DNA of 64,000 bases from Escarpia spicata (taxonomy: Eukaryota > Annelida > Polychaeta > Sabellida > Siboglinidae). Within the stretch, counting starts at the first letter, position 1. Each line of letters opens with the position of its first letter. The stretch spans positions 20,212,853 through 20,276,852 of the forward strand of contig OZ023213.1 of NCBI GenBank assembly GCA_963995525.1, in the 5' to 3' direction. Shown one piece after another: positions 22,346-33,651 of this stretch. Both the position numbers and the translations under genes were made by a program. A model generated the notes under the pieces. The model made no database searches, had not been told where the DNA came from, and saw nothing but the letters and a program-made list of their open reading frames with translations.

Positions 22346-22699
22346 CTGACAACAAACATGAAAATCCACAACAATTGGCTGCTACCGCGTTCGCGTGTTG
22401 TGCTGATGACGTGGAATGCGTATATTGTGGACAGATCGCGGCATGGAAACCTTCACCCGGCCATCACAGTAGCTGGGTTCTTTGGCACATCGCCCCTGTG
22501 TTGACTCGCCCCCAGCAGTGGCTTGTGAATTGAGATCCGCGGGGCGATAGTTTTCATAGCAATTACGTTTGGAGCACCTGGGTTTACCGGGTGTGCTGAC
22601 ACACCCGTTGTCGGAGAAACAAGCTCTTTGAGCGCCTCCAAAAGATGACGTATCACGATTGCACGTCGTGAGTTAATGTCCTCGAACGTCTTCTCGGGT

Positions 22700-22845
22700 C
22701 TACGCGACTTCTGTGTTGTTGACGAGTGGCTCGGAGCTACGTGGGTCGTGATCGCCATTGATGCATACAGCGCTCTCCGTTGACTGGATCATTGAACTAG
22801 TGCTGCAACTGCTGCTCCCTTCACTGTCCGTCATCGCCAGAATAC
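22700..22845 (-). CDS. Spns1-like: Spinster-type transporter, exon 11 (C-terminal tail, stop)
   Basis: Acceptor cttcttcccgCAG above 22845; the entry phase completes a Gly codon. It encodes residues 490-537 (isoform b), a Ser-rich cytosolic tail, and ends in TAG at 22702-22700 after the peptide EPLVNNTEVA. This matches the short, poorly conserved tail of the family. Confidence 0.85.
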
Positions 22846-23552
22846 CTGCGGGAAGAAGACACGTCCATTTATTAGATTATATAATAATATATAACAGAAT
22901 TGTCCTTAAAACAACAAACTTCTGCCAAACAAGGTACATATTTTACTAAACATATATAATAATATATAATAATTTATTTTCTTGCTATCACGAGATTGAA
23001 TAAAATACAAGAAACTTGATAAAACATTATTTGTTAAAACTAGTACAATTTGTTAGAAAATAAATTAAGTTAAAAAACATTAAAAAAGAGATATATATAT
23101 ATATATACATACATACACACATTTATCGGCATTACGTATTTCTTCTTGAAAATAATAATACTGTATTTATTGAATGCTAAATCCTGTTTGGCAGATCGAT
23201 GCGCTGTATAGTAACGCTAAAAAAATAAAGAATAAAACTATATGACACCAAGAAACTACCGACTGACTTGGGAGTATTGTGTGAAGAGATCTGGTGGAAT
23301 TAGCATGGGATTGGCGAATGAGAAACTGGGAGGAGACCGCAGTGAATCGGAAGCAGTAACAAAAAAACGAAAGCAATATTTGAGGACCAGTATCAAGGTC
23401 AGTATTATCTTGAATCTGAGGAACTAGCAGGCTTCAAAACTCACCACATTTGGGGAGTCCAGTTATTCAGTCTATATGGCAACTGCAAGCCACATATGGT
23501 ATAGAAAATCACACATCGGTGGAAATTACATAATAAAACCCTGGCTGCGTAC

Positions 23553-23730
23553 CTTGGACGTATTTGTCGACTTTCCCACGGTCGTGACATATGAAGAGGG
23601 CAGTTGCTAGGAAGAAGCCACCCCCGAGCACGCACACAAAGCAGGTTATGTAGAGCGCGAGCTGCAAACTTGCAAACTTGGTCGCCACAGACTTCACAAA
23701 ACCTCGACGACGACCAATTGCATCAGACAC
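23553..23730 (-). CDS. Spns1-like: Spinster-type transporter, exon 10 (last two TM helices)
   Basis: Residues 431-490. It starts V-S-D after gtttttgtgccgCAG and ends CCAAG|GTACGC. It encodes the short loop after TM10, then the last hydrophobic helix pair (YITCFVCVLGGGFFLATALF) and a charged HDRGKVDKYVQ end aligned with the family's ADRRRAQLHVQ. Confidence 0.9.
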
Positions 23731-24017
23731 CTGCGGCACAAAAACACAACTCATAAAATACAGAAAGATGAGATGTATTACAGGTGGCCCCATAAGATCA
23801 CAGTCTAAAAATATCTAGTGTTTTATACGGGTTCAAAGTTGTAGCCTTTTGTATTGGTTCAAACTTGTAAAAAAGTAAAGGTAAGTTCCTATATGTAGCG
23901 CAGTATCCAGTCCTCAAAGCGCTTTACACTTTACTCTGCTTTGCAATTTAGGTTTTTGAGCATTCTAAAACCACAGCAAATAGCTGCCGGATTCAACTGA
24001 TGTTACATGGTTCTGAA

Positions 24018-24190
24018 AACATTACCCACTGGCCTGGTTCTGATGTCTACAATAGCATTAGTCAATATCTGCTCCACCCAATAGGTTGCACCACTGCAAA
24101 AACATTACCCACCAGGCTGCCTGGTTCTGATGTCTGCAATAGGATCAGTCAATACCTGCTCCACCCAATAGGTTGCACCACTGTGAAAAT
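24018..24190. repeat. tandem duplication of about 85 bp
   Basis: Two copies of a block running from aacattaccca to ggttgcaccactg (from about 24017 and 24099) lie within intron 9. They differ at several sites. Confidence 0.85.
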
Positions 24191-24690
24191 ATATTTCCCA
24201 GTGCTACCACTACCAACCCACATATAATTTTTGGGGGCATTGCAAATTTATGCAACCACACCCCTTAAACTTACTATAGATTAATGAAAAAAACAGCACC
24301 ATTTAATAAACTGGCAAGACTCAACATACCCTGTCATAGGGACATAACATTACAGCCAAAACAACATTTAATACTCAGTTCAATGACAGCTACTTCATTA
24401 AAGAGGTAAGTAGCTTCTGAAGTATTTGCAGTTCGACAACCTATTTTAGGAACAGTGCCGAAACTATTGCACTTGAAAATAAGAAGAACACTTCAATGCA
24501 TTAGTCATTGATACATGACGTGTTGTAAGGTTGGCAAAGCTTTTATGCAACAAGGTATAAACTGTTAAAGAGAAATTTTTCTGTAAAACTTCAATATTTG
24601 TCAGATTTTTCTAATTTACAACAGAAGAAGAGTGCAGATATGCGTGCACACGTGGAAATAAAGTCAATAACAGAATCTGTTTTAACTTAC

Positions 24691-24789
24691 AGCTCCAATG
24701 AGGTAGGGACTGCCAGCATCACCGAAGGCGTGAGATATCAGGATCTGTATAGCTTCGGCTGTCGACCGGCGTGTTGGCACAACAATGTA
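24691..24789 (-). CDS. Spns1-like: Spinster-type transporter, exon 9
   Basis: Phase 0 in and out, residues 398-430. It starts [13 protein letters not shown] after tatgtttCAG and ends [23 protein letters not shown] and [10 protein letters not shown] are among the most conserved Spinster motifs. Confidence 0.93.
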
Positions 24790-25492
24790 CTGAAACATAA
24801 CAAAAGGAAACATGCAGGGTCGACACCCGAGAACACTGTCAAGTTGTAGTAAAAGAAGGTCCAGACATTACACTGACTACTGTATTAACCAGCCAGCAAG
24901 ATGCCAATGATCTTGTGAATCTACCAACATATACCATGTTTTATTATCTCAATACTTATACTGAACAATGTCCAATTCATAATTGTTATCTATGCAATAC
25001 ATGATTGAGTAACTCTCTACCTCCTTGGTTATAAATGACTTAATTTAAAAACCAGACTATTTGTATATTGAGCATGTGTACAGGCATATATACATTTATC
25101 TTATGTGATGATTCACTAATTGTACTAGGGATTTTCATATGTTTATATAAGTTAAATAATAGTTGAAATTATTTCATAGGGTGGCTCTTAAGACAACAAC
25201 TATAATTAGTCTTAGTAGGAGTCTCCCGTCCCTTATATGACATCATCTTTTATTTTCCTATCATACATTATATACTTACCACTTTGTTTTTTACTTTTTA
25301 GATTCAATTGCAATATATTGTATGGTCTTATGTTTTTATAACAACTATTTTGTTGTATTATGTATTTAGGACAAATAAATATTTCCTGTTCCTATACCAG
25401 TTTTCGGACAATTTGATATAAAACAAATTTGCTGCTTTTATCAGCCAATTTTTTATGAACACATGCAAAAGGAGTAATTTATTTACTCACTA

Positions 25493-26501
25493 TACCGTAA
25501 TGACCGTATGTATTGGGCCACCATATGTTTTGAGACACCCTAAAAATCTAGACAAATTTTGGGACATCTTTGTAAATGCAATTATTTTTTCCCTATGTAT
25601 TGGGACATCAATTATTTGTATTTCCGACGAGCGCGGACCCACTTTTTTTCTTGATGCAAATGTGTAAATAAAAACAGTGTATCAGTAAAATGTATTACAA
25701 TCGCAGCTGCTCTGATGTAAACAACACAAACTTGTGTGATGTCAATTACTATAGCACAAGCAATGATGTTTTGCCCTTCTTTCTCTCAGCTACCAGCTAG
25801 CCTTTATACATTTAGGAAGTATCACAATTCGCATCTAAAATCCTAGCTGCAGACCCCAATGTTTAGCTGTAACGTGCAAAACTGCAGGATCTGTCTGCAT
25901 TTTCCCAAGATTTGCACACTGTTTCACATATAGTTAATGTTTTAATCTGCATATATGGACCTTCATCCACCAAGAAATTGGTTACTAACAGTGAAATGGA
26001 CAACATCCTGTTAATACCATGAAGGTTTGTTGCATTTCTGCACGTTTATCCTCTATAATTTGATAACAAACGTGTTTCTGTATGTGGTCAAGATGGGGGT
26101 GGGTGGTAATGCATGTATGGGCAGTACTGCAGTCAAATTCGGTACATGTCACTCAGAAAATAGTCATCAAACAAGTGTGGGAAACCAGTACCAGACAGAC
26201 TAAACATTTCACATGGCTGAGGATGTAGTCCCTACATATAACATTTGCTTCACAGAATCTACAGCCATTCAGCTATTCAAAAAATACTTAGAAGCAGGGT
26301 AATACACGAGGTAACCATGGTGAAGTTATAAAGCCAGGTTAACAACTGGATAATATAATGGGGATGACATAACATCAGGATTCGTTCATGTCCCTAAGTA
26401 CTGGGACAGCGAATCAGAATTATTTTTGCACACCCTATGCTTTGGGACAGCTGATAATTTAATTATTTTTAAGTGTCCCAATATATACGGTCATTACGGT
26501 A
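25493..26501. mobile_element. TIR element with TA target site and internal GGGACA repeats
   Basis: Inverted ends TACCGTAATGACCGTA... (from 25493) and its complement (to 26501), followed inside by TATTGGGAC-like motifs repeated several times near both ends. Flanking TA dinucleotides fit a Tc1/mariner/pogo-like target site. No transposase frame survives. A fragment of the same end occurs at 58404. It lies in intron 8 of the transporter gene. Confidence 0.75.
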
Positions 26502-27064
26502 TAATACAGTAACTCAATTTATCTAATATCCTAGTGATTTTTTTATTCATTTTTAGACAACAACCGAGTTTCTCTTGTAACTTCAATAACAAAAACACTG
26601 ATTGTGCAATTTAATAAGTACGACTGCTGAAGCAAGGTTTTTAGTAATTTCTTGGATTTACAAAGGGTCGCAAATACATTATGTATCTTCTTTGTCAAGT
26701 TTTACGAATGTTTAGCGTCATCTACATTTAACATGGTCTTTCAATATTATTCTAAAAGACTATGTGGTTGGTGCCTGTGTAATACTATACATTTTGCTTA
26801 AATCCTGGTAAACTTCAGCTCAGAAATGCAACAAGCCAGAATCATTAAGAATTATTATGAAGACAGACACACAAAGTTATCAACACAGTGAACGACTGTT
26901 GAGGATTCACGGTGCCCATGCAATTTTGATTAAATGTCTTCAGTTTTTATGGACAGTGGCTATGACTATGCAGCGACCGGAAGTTCGTTATAGAGTCAGA
27001 GCGCAGCTACACAACAGGTTAAGCTTAGTTTCAGGAACAAGTTGTGAAATCTTACTGAACTTAC

Positions 27065-27130
27065 CAGTAACATATCAGTGACTAGAGACCAATTGAGACA
27101 GAGCAGAGTCTCGGCTAAGAACACAAGCAC
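27065..27130 (-). CDS. Spns1-like: Spinster-type transporter, exon 8
   Basis: 66-bp exon, phase 0 in and out, residues 376-397. It encodes VLVFLAETLLCLNWSLVTDM, the helix that in SPNS1 contains GETLLSMNWAIVAD. Splice sites are ctcttgCAG and TACTG|GTAAGT. It is too short to find without the gene context. Confidence 0.9.
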
Positions 27131-27875
27131 CTGCAAGAGAGGAAAGAAGTTCAGTACGTGACACCTTCAACGTTGAAGCTCCACTTTACCATGAGTCTAT
27201 ATTTTTAGAATTAAAATATTAATTTACAAATAACATACTATAAACTTTACATTACTCACAACACACAGTACTTTTACAACCTGTTGATTTAGTTGTACCA
27301 TGGTCTACTTTCGACAACTGGGATCTAATCGGATAAAAGTAAGCACACAGGTATTCCACACGAGTACCCTTCAATGGTGCCTGTCACTGTCAATCTTTAA
27401 ATATAATTTATTTAAAAATGTAAACAAAATGTTTAGCTTCATCATCATTGAAACTGTGTTGTTTACTACAAAATCTGTTACAAACATGAAAGTGACGTTA
27501 TTACATTCTGGCAAATGAGAAAGTGTATAATCTTGAAGCAATGGTAAATTCCAAAATTGCTCAACCAATTAATGACACTGATGTGGGGAGCCAATCAGGA
27601 CCAAGATTACCATTAGATGCACCATATATAAATAATATTTATTTTATTTAGTGCCACATCCAATGTAGTTCTTTACAGATATATAGAAAATATGTTTAAA
27701 ATTATGTATAATCTACATTGCTATGAAATAATTATAATAATTAAGAAAATTATTATAACATGGAATACTGATATAAATATGGAATAGAATCTACAACTCC
27801 AAGGTTGCTCACATGCGGATCCCGCTAGTATCACTTTGATAACAATAACACCATCATCTATGTCGACACACTTAC

Positions 27876-28071
27876 CCATGTAGCAATGGTGTTTTTGTCG
27901 GAAAGGTAGATTGCGAGACAGAACAAGGGCGCGCTACTGATCAGTCCAAACGCACACACCAGGGGGTCGGCAAAGCCGTACGTTTTGCGGAGTCGACGCC
28001 CTGCCTCCGCACCAACCATCACTCCGATTAACCCCGCAAAGCAGGTGACCACCCCAAACTTCCACGGAACA
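27876..28071 (-). CDS. Spns1-like: Spinster-type transporter, exon 7
   Basis: Residues 310-375. It covers two TM helices and the loop GAEAGRRLRK...ADPLVCAFGL, the second-half counterpart of motif A in the family. Acceptor tatggttggCAG; donor ATGG|GTAAGT; exit phase 0. Confidence 0.93.
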
Positions 28072-28239
28072 CTGCCAACCATAAACAAAATGGTCAACTT
28101 AACTCAACTGTTTGGATAAATATATGTTGTGGTGATCATACAAAAATAATAAGCAAGATTGTAAAGATAAGTTTTGAAATGATAGCAGAATTGTGTAATA
28201 TTTTGAACTGATCTAACACCAAGATGATCAAAGATGAGT

Positions 28240-28620
28240 AAAGACAACCTTGCAGCATGTTAATAATTGTCGGTTAATGCAGCTGGAGAAAGCTTTAAAG
28301 CGTCCCGAGAAATAGTAAGTGGAGGAATGGAGATACATGGAAAATGAAGGTAGGAGAGATGGGCAGGACAGGACACGCATAGAGGATGAGTTAGGAGAGA
28401 TTGAACAAGAGTGCATAGAAAACAGAAGAGGAGGTTGGAGAAGACCAACAATTAAGATGGATAGATACTGTTGAGATCTCAAAAAGGCAGGGGTGAACAG
28501 TGGAGAGTGGGGGAGAATGACAGAGGATCACGACAGTTGGAGACGACTCGTGAAGAGGGTGGAACAGTTATAAAATTATATGTCCCCTCACCTTTATAAT
28601 GGATCATGGGGGAAGAAGAA
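28240..28620 (+). mobile_element. RTE-like LINE 3' fragment
   Basis: The plus strand from about 28430 encodes, with stops, a GGWRRPTIKMDRYC block, then DLKKAGVNSGEW and DHDSWRRLVKRVEQL before a stop, the usual end of RTE-type ORF2. It is in intron 6, antisense to the transporter gene. It belongs to the same broad group as 12273-12562 but is a different copy. Confidence 0.7.
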
Positions 28621-28784
28621 ATAGTGTAACTACTTTAAAACATCAACACAAAACTATGAATCATACTAAAACTAACAACTGATTCACATAAAACTTCCAT
28701 GACACATAAAACAGTTGTCACTGCTACACCCGACTGATACAAAGAGAAAGCAAAAGTGAATATGCCGTCACCGGCAGCACATAC

Positions 28785-28925
28785 CTTGACTCGAGATCCT
28801 TAGTAGACGAGGCATTGCCTTGGTAAACAATGGCGTACTCCATGAAGAGGGGAGCCCACAATGCAAGGGCTCCAGCCACAAAGGCCACACAGGTGAAGCC
28901 AGCCGTTGACAGCAAGAAACTCTTG
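28785..28925 (-). CDS. Spns1-like: Spinster-type transporter, exon 6
   Basis: Residues 263-310. It starts with the codon split after AA, encoding N-K-SFLLSTAGFTCVAFVAGALALWAPLF, a TM helix conserved in SPNS1 (SSLGFTAVAFVTGSLALWAP), followed by an extramembrane loop with N-A-S-S. Splice sites are tgtgtttgCAG and TCAAG|GTATGT. Confidence 0.92.
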
Positions 28926-29432
28926 CTGCAAACACACATTAACGTCATTAATTAACAAAATGCCATCATTACACAGACTAGTACCGTTTACTGACAGCTT
29001 GTATTTTATGGTTAAGGTAACAAATATTAATTTTATTAAAGAGTTTGCTATCATTTGTAATTTTGATATTATGTCATTTTGAATTGGAATAGAACATTCC
29101 AGTTGGTAATATAATCGGTAGCCATCTTGAATTTACAACATTCATGTTTTTATGCATGTTATCGTCATTGAAAATTGTGTAATTTGAAAAGTAACCACCA
29201 GAATCATCTGCCATCAGTATGGTGTAAAATAAGAAGGCTGTCTACCCAGTTATGAGTTAAGGTCAAAATAACGTATTAGTAGGCATAGGTGCCTGGATCG
29301 TGACTTGATCCAATTCGAAACTCTATACATCTTTGAATTTTGCGAAAATATGGTCCTTAGGAACCTAGAGTAGAGTGTATGGCATTAGGCATGTTCTCTA
29401 GTGAAATCTCAATGGAATACACAAAAACTTAC

Positions 29433-29569
29433 TTCTTCATGAGTGACTTGACGTCGGTGAGCCACGAAGTGTTCGCCAGGTGTGTTCCGCCCTCAGCTGC
29501 ACCCCTAGGGGGCTCTCTCAGAACTAGTATAATCAGCACCACACACAGGATGCCGAACCCTGGCGTCAC
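29433..29569 (-). CDS. Spns1-like: Spinster-type transporter, exon 5
   Basis: Residues 218-263. It starts VTPGFGILCVVLIILVLREPPRGAAEGG, matching the TM6 end and the conserved REPPRGA of the family, then the long central cytosolic loop with TSWLTDVKSLMK. Splice sites are ccctgtgttCAG and AAGAA|GTAAGT. Confidence 0.93.
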
Positions 29570-30202
29570 CTGAACACAGGGAGGATCCATTCAAATAAAA
29601 CGTTCAAGTCAAATTCAATATTACAATGGATTATAAATGAACGGTACAAATCATCTGCTGATTGCAGAGTCAATGTTTGAAATTTAATTTACAAATATCT
29701 CAAAATGGTTGGACTCTCGATAGGTCAAAGGCTTATTGCTCACTCCCCATATAGGGTTTGTTCTAGTGGCTATATTGTTCAATCTTGACTGCTAGTCTCA
29801 AGACAATTTGTTACAGACAGCAAATGTAAACTATTAAGGAGGATCTTATTTTGCAACAATGTTGATGTCTTCCACTAAAACACTGACATGCCACAAAAAA
29901 CTACAACAAATCCTAAATTTACAGAGCAAACATTTCATGAAACAGTCTTTCACAGCACATTATTACTTCACAAGTAACTGCATTGAAATCAGGTCTTACA
30001 ACTAAGTAGGTGGAGAAAATCGATCATGCAAACACTTCTAAAAAAACAACAACAACAGAAACGTGACACCTCAAAACAGAGCTGTATTTAGGACAGGACT
30101 GGTTTAATTTTAGAAACGTTTCTCTGAACACAACACAACACCAAATAGTCACCAAATAGAATACAGCTGGTGGTGACATACTAAAAGGTCATAAACACTT
30201 AC

Positions 30203-30269
30203 CCTCAGTGCCCACTGCCAGCCACCCATAGCATGGGCTACGTTGGACCCAACAATGTACCCCAGACCA
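30203..30269 (-). CDS. Spns1-like: Spinster-type transporter, exon 4
   Basis: 67-bp exon, residues 195-217. SGLGYIVGSNVAHAMGGWQW, the TM5-6 segment of SPNS1 (SGLGYIAGSKV...GDWHWALR). Splice sites are tttctcttgCAG and GAGG|GTAAGT. It is shorter than simple frame searches detect. Confidence 0.92.
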
Positions 30270-30689
30270 CTGCAAGAGAAACCCAAGGGTTGAGTTTCTT
30301 GTTATTTACATGACAAACAAAGCCTTGTTAGTCTGTTTATTCTCACCTATTCTTCCAGTGCCTTTTGCACAGATTACTTGTTAATGTCACAATGATCACA
30401 AAGTATACGAAAACCTTGAGAATTTGTTGCAGTTTATTTGTAGTACCGGGTATGTGCCTCGTTTTGCATGATTTCTTCTGCACCTCTTTATACAGCCCTT
30501 GGTAAGAGTCCATGCGACTATTTTAGAAGACGACAAATCCATTGTTAAATTGATCAATTCAATGCCAACTATGGTCCATCAATGTGCATGTACACTGCTG
30601 TATTTTGAGTACCCGGTACTGAACAGTCGTACTCTATATTGTTTGTTTACAACTGCATGTGAACACAGAGTAAGCAATAAGACATGATT

Positions 30690-30810
30690 TCTATGGTAAC
30701 AAGGTGAACTTGCCTGGCAGCCTGTGATCTTTAATTAAGAATGCCATGGTGTCTTAGCTATTATTGTGACCTTTGCTTGTTTCCAAATATGCCAAATATT
30801 CTCCATATTC
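30690..30810 (+). repeat. dispersed repeat shared with 39080-39190
   Basis: Both copies share atggtaacNNggtNaac-ctNcctggcagcctgtg, then catggtgtct, then gcttgtttNcaaatNtgccaaatat. The class is unknown. This copy lies in intron 3. Confidence 0.65.
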
Positions 30811-31108
30811 ACGGTAACTGGTCACGGCCATCCTATATTACAGACTAGGAAGTTTATCAAACAGATTAATCATTATTCGTATTATAATTATGATTTGCAT
30901 GCGTTAGATGGTGAAAGTAAACTGGAAACCATAACCAAAAAACTATTACATTTTTTTATTTACAAAGAAAACTATCTGCCCTTTAAGGAAATATATAATT
31001 GCATACTAAACACATAAAAATACAAGTTTAGAATGATGGCCATGTCTCGAAAAATGGTTGGCCATTCTTGTACGTTTTGTTTGCTACTGAAACAGTCCAA
31101 ATTCTCAC

Positions 31109-31260
31109 CTGCCAAGTGGGATAGCGATGTAGAAGATGGTCAGTGCCTTTGTTCTCATGTCCTTCACAAACAGGTCGGCAATGATGGTGGGCGCAATGGT
31201 CGAGTAACTCGCCTCCCCGATTCCAACCATCGCTCGCAGGAACAGGAATGTGTAGAAATT
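31109..31260 (-). CDS. Spns1-like: Spinster-type transporter, exon 3
   Basis: Residues 145-195. It contains [19 protein letters not shown] and IFYIAIPLG, the TM4 signature and following helix. The glutamate (E160) is invariant in the family and implicated in substrate/proton coupling. Splice sites are tgtctgttgtCAG and GGCAG|GTGAGA. Confidence 0.95.
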
Positions 31261-32199
31261 CTGACAACAGACACAAAAAGGCACATCAGAGTCATTGAGA
31301 AACAACACTAAATTTGTGAGGACAACTCACAGTACTTGCTATGGCCAGCAGCTGATAGATAACACTTTGATGTTTATATGCAGGCCTTGACATTAAGGTT
31401 TTGTACCCACTGGCCCAGTAGATTTTAAAACTTACTGACCCGCCCAAAAAAGTTACTGGCCCGGATTTTTAAAAAAATACGGTCGTATGCTGTCATTCAC
31501 TTCACTGTAGAAGTCCACAAAGTCTAAGGCTTGCTTGCAGCGACATCATGCTGACTTTCCGAAGTTCTTATTTGTGCACTTCATTTACAAAATTAAGACA
31601 GCGACTATAAGAAGTGATAACGTACAGTTATATGAAGATTTTTTATTGTGGTATCACTCTGCAGTCTGCTATTAATGTAAAATCTGAGACATCAACTATT
31701 TTCAGCTCGGGGCTTGATACTTTGGCTGGCTGTCCTCAGCACATCATGAGCATTTCTTGGTTTTGGCTGTGCCTGAGGCTTAATGCTAAGCTGGTATTGC
31801 CAGGATCAGGCACATTATACCATGATAAATGTGCTTCTAAACTGTCCAGAGTCCTTGCTCTCCTTCTGCCCATGGCACAGCTGTATTACAACATCCACCA
31901 CTGCAGACATGGTATTTAGCAATGCTATCAAATGTCTGACAGTGTAACAAATTTCCTTGATGCCTTTCCATTATGGAATATTATATGCACTAGCATTTTA
32001 TCATGCAGACAGTTCAGATTGCCTGCCATCCCTAGCCAACTTGTAACAAGACCGCTTATTGGGTGAATAATAAATGACTCCCCGCCATTGGCGCGTGAAT
32101 GGATACAAGATTTAACAAGACAAGATTGCCATCCAGAAAATTACTCTGGATGGCAGTTGGACAAGGAAGCCTTTTGGCTTATCGAGAGTCCAATACTTT

Positions 32200-32599
32200 T
32201 TATCTACATGTATCCCGCCTTTTTAAGGTGTGTGTCGATTTTATTTTTAAACATATTCACGCTACTAGCACCAACACAATCAGGAGATAATCTGTTCCAT
32301 TCATTTACAGTCCTTTGTGAGAATGAGAACTTTCTTATATCTAATCTACACTGCCCCTTTACTAATGTAGCTTCATGTCCTCTGGTCCTTCTATCTTTCT
32401 TAACTCAGAAAAAAAAATTTCTATCAATATTTTCATAACCATTCAATATTTTAAACACTTCTATGTGATCTCCTCTCAATCTCCTGGTCTCTAGTGTTGT
32501 TAAACCACATTCTTTTAGGCGTATTTCGTAACTAAGATCCCTCAGATTTGGTATCATTTTAGTCGCTCTCCTCTGTACTCTTTCTAGCATATCTATGTC
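32200..32599 (-). pseudogene. CR1/Jockey-like LINE ORF2, C-terminal part (split by a DNA element)
   Basis: The minus strand continues the reverse transcriptase of 33652-35618: DMLERVQRRATKMI, then LKECGLTTLETRRLRGD, then after a frame shift in an A-run near 32410 the KDRRTRGHEATLVKGQCRLDIRKF block and the ENIDRNFF/WNRLSPDCVGA type ending. The frame is exactly contiguous with the upstream half if the inserted element and one target copy are left out. Confidence 0.88.
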
Positions 32600-33651
32600 C
32601 ATACATGCCAACTCTTACGGATCACCCGTAAGTCTTACGGATTTTCTAAGATTTGACGGTCTTACGGGCGTAGGACAAATTCCTTACGGGTAACGCGTTT
32701 TCATGTACTTAGTTGTTTTATTATTATTTGGTTATACGACTCGTTATCATCAAACTAAATTATCCTTCCTGAATCGAGAAACGACCATTTGTCCAGATCA
32801 TTTTAGTGGAGTTCAGTGCGCTAATCGAAGTCTCGCGAGATGCGAAGAATATATCCCAGATTGCAGTGCAGATACCTTTTTAGCATGCGCGGCAAACCAT
32901 CTAGCGAAAATTCGTACCGCATGTAAATTTCGAAGAAGATGGAGATTCCGGCGAGGAAGCGAAAACAGAAGCAGTATGCCGGGACGTATCAGTCCAGTTG
33001 GAATGGTTTGTTTAAAGGCATCATTAGTGAAAGTAAGTTAGGGAGCAACTACGCATGGTGTACTGTCTGTTGTCGAGACATTAAAGTGGCCGCCTCCGGC
33101 AGGTACGATGTGCGCGAGCACGTTAAATCGAAGACGCACGAACGACAATTGCAGTGTTCGCAAATAACCAGCTTTTTCAAGCCCAACTCTACGGACTCCA
33201 CCGACTCGACCACAAAAGCGGCAGACCATTTTACCGACCTGGCCCGCCAAATGTTCCCAGATAGTGAGATCGCTAAGCGATTCAAGTGTAAGAGGACGAA
33301 AACAACCCAGATCGTGAAACGGTGCTTGGCGCCGGCAGCTACGACGCCCGTCATGGACCGCTGTCGAGGCGGACCTTTCTCTTAACTTTGACAGCTGCTG
33401 TCATCAGTTAAAGGTGTCGCCCGCGATGCTCCGCGACGCAAAGCATGCGTGCTATGAGGATAAGCTCGAGCACCTGTCTGACAAGTGAAGGTCAATAAAG
33501 AGAGTTGTGTGAACAGGTGTTGTTGTTAATGCCGGTATATTAGATATCAGCTGTATTGTCCTGTCGCTACACTTGCAGCTTGCTTATGGCTGTCTTATGG
33601 ATTTTTGCCCATAGTCTTACAGGTGTGGATCACTGAAGGTTGGCATGTATG
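32600..33651 (+). mobile_element. hAT-like non-autonomous element inserted in a LINE
   Basis: 1052 bp with perfect 13-bp inverted ends CATACATGCCAAC (32600-32612, and complement ending at 33651). A perfect 8-bp target duplication TCTATGTC flanks it at 32592-32599 and 33652-33659. The 8-bp duplication and the ends are typical of hAT elements. It carries only the N-terminal zinc-finger part of a transposase-like protein and so appears internally deleted. Confidence 0.93.
32939..33385 (+). CDS. transposase N-terminal zinc-finger fragment within the hAT-like element
   Basis: Open frame of 148 codons starting MEIPARKRKQKQY. It contains a BED/TTF-like zinc finger with C-x2-C (WCTVCCRDI) followed by SGRYDVREHVKSKTHE (H-x5-H-like), then a QITSFF motif. 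That order (finger, then SLTSFF-like motif) is usual at the N-terminus of hAT-derived transposases and ZMYM/ZBED-like proteins. The catalytic RNase-H-like region is absent. It may be a truncated transposase gene or a non-functional remnant; coding today is unproven. Confidence 0.65.
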   Translation: MEIPARKRKQKQYAGTYQSSWNGLFKGIISESKLGSNYAWCTVCCRDIKVAASGRYDVREHVKSKTHERQLQCSQITSFFKPNSTDSTDSTTKAADHFTDLARQMFPDSEIAKRFKCKRTKTTQIVKRCLAPAATTPVMDRCRGGPFS

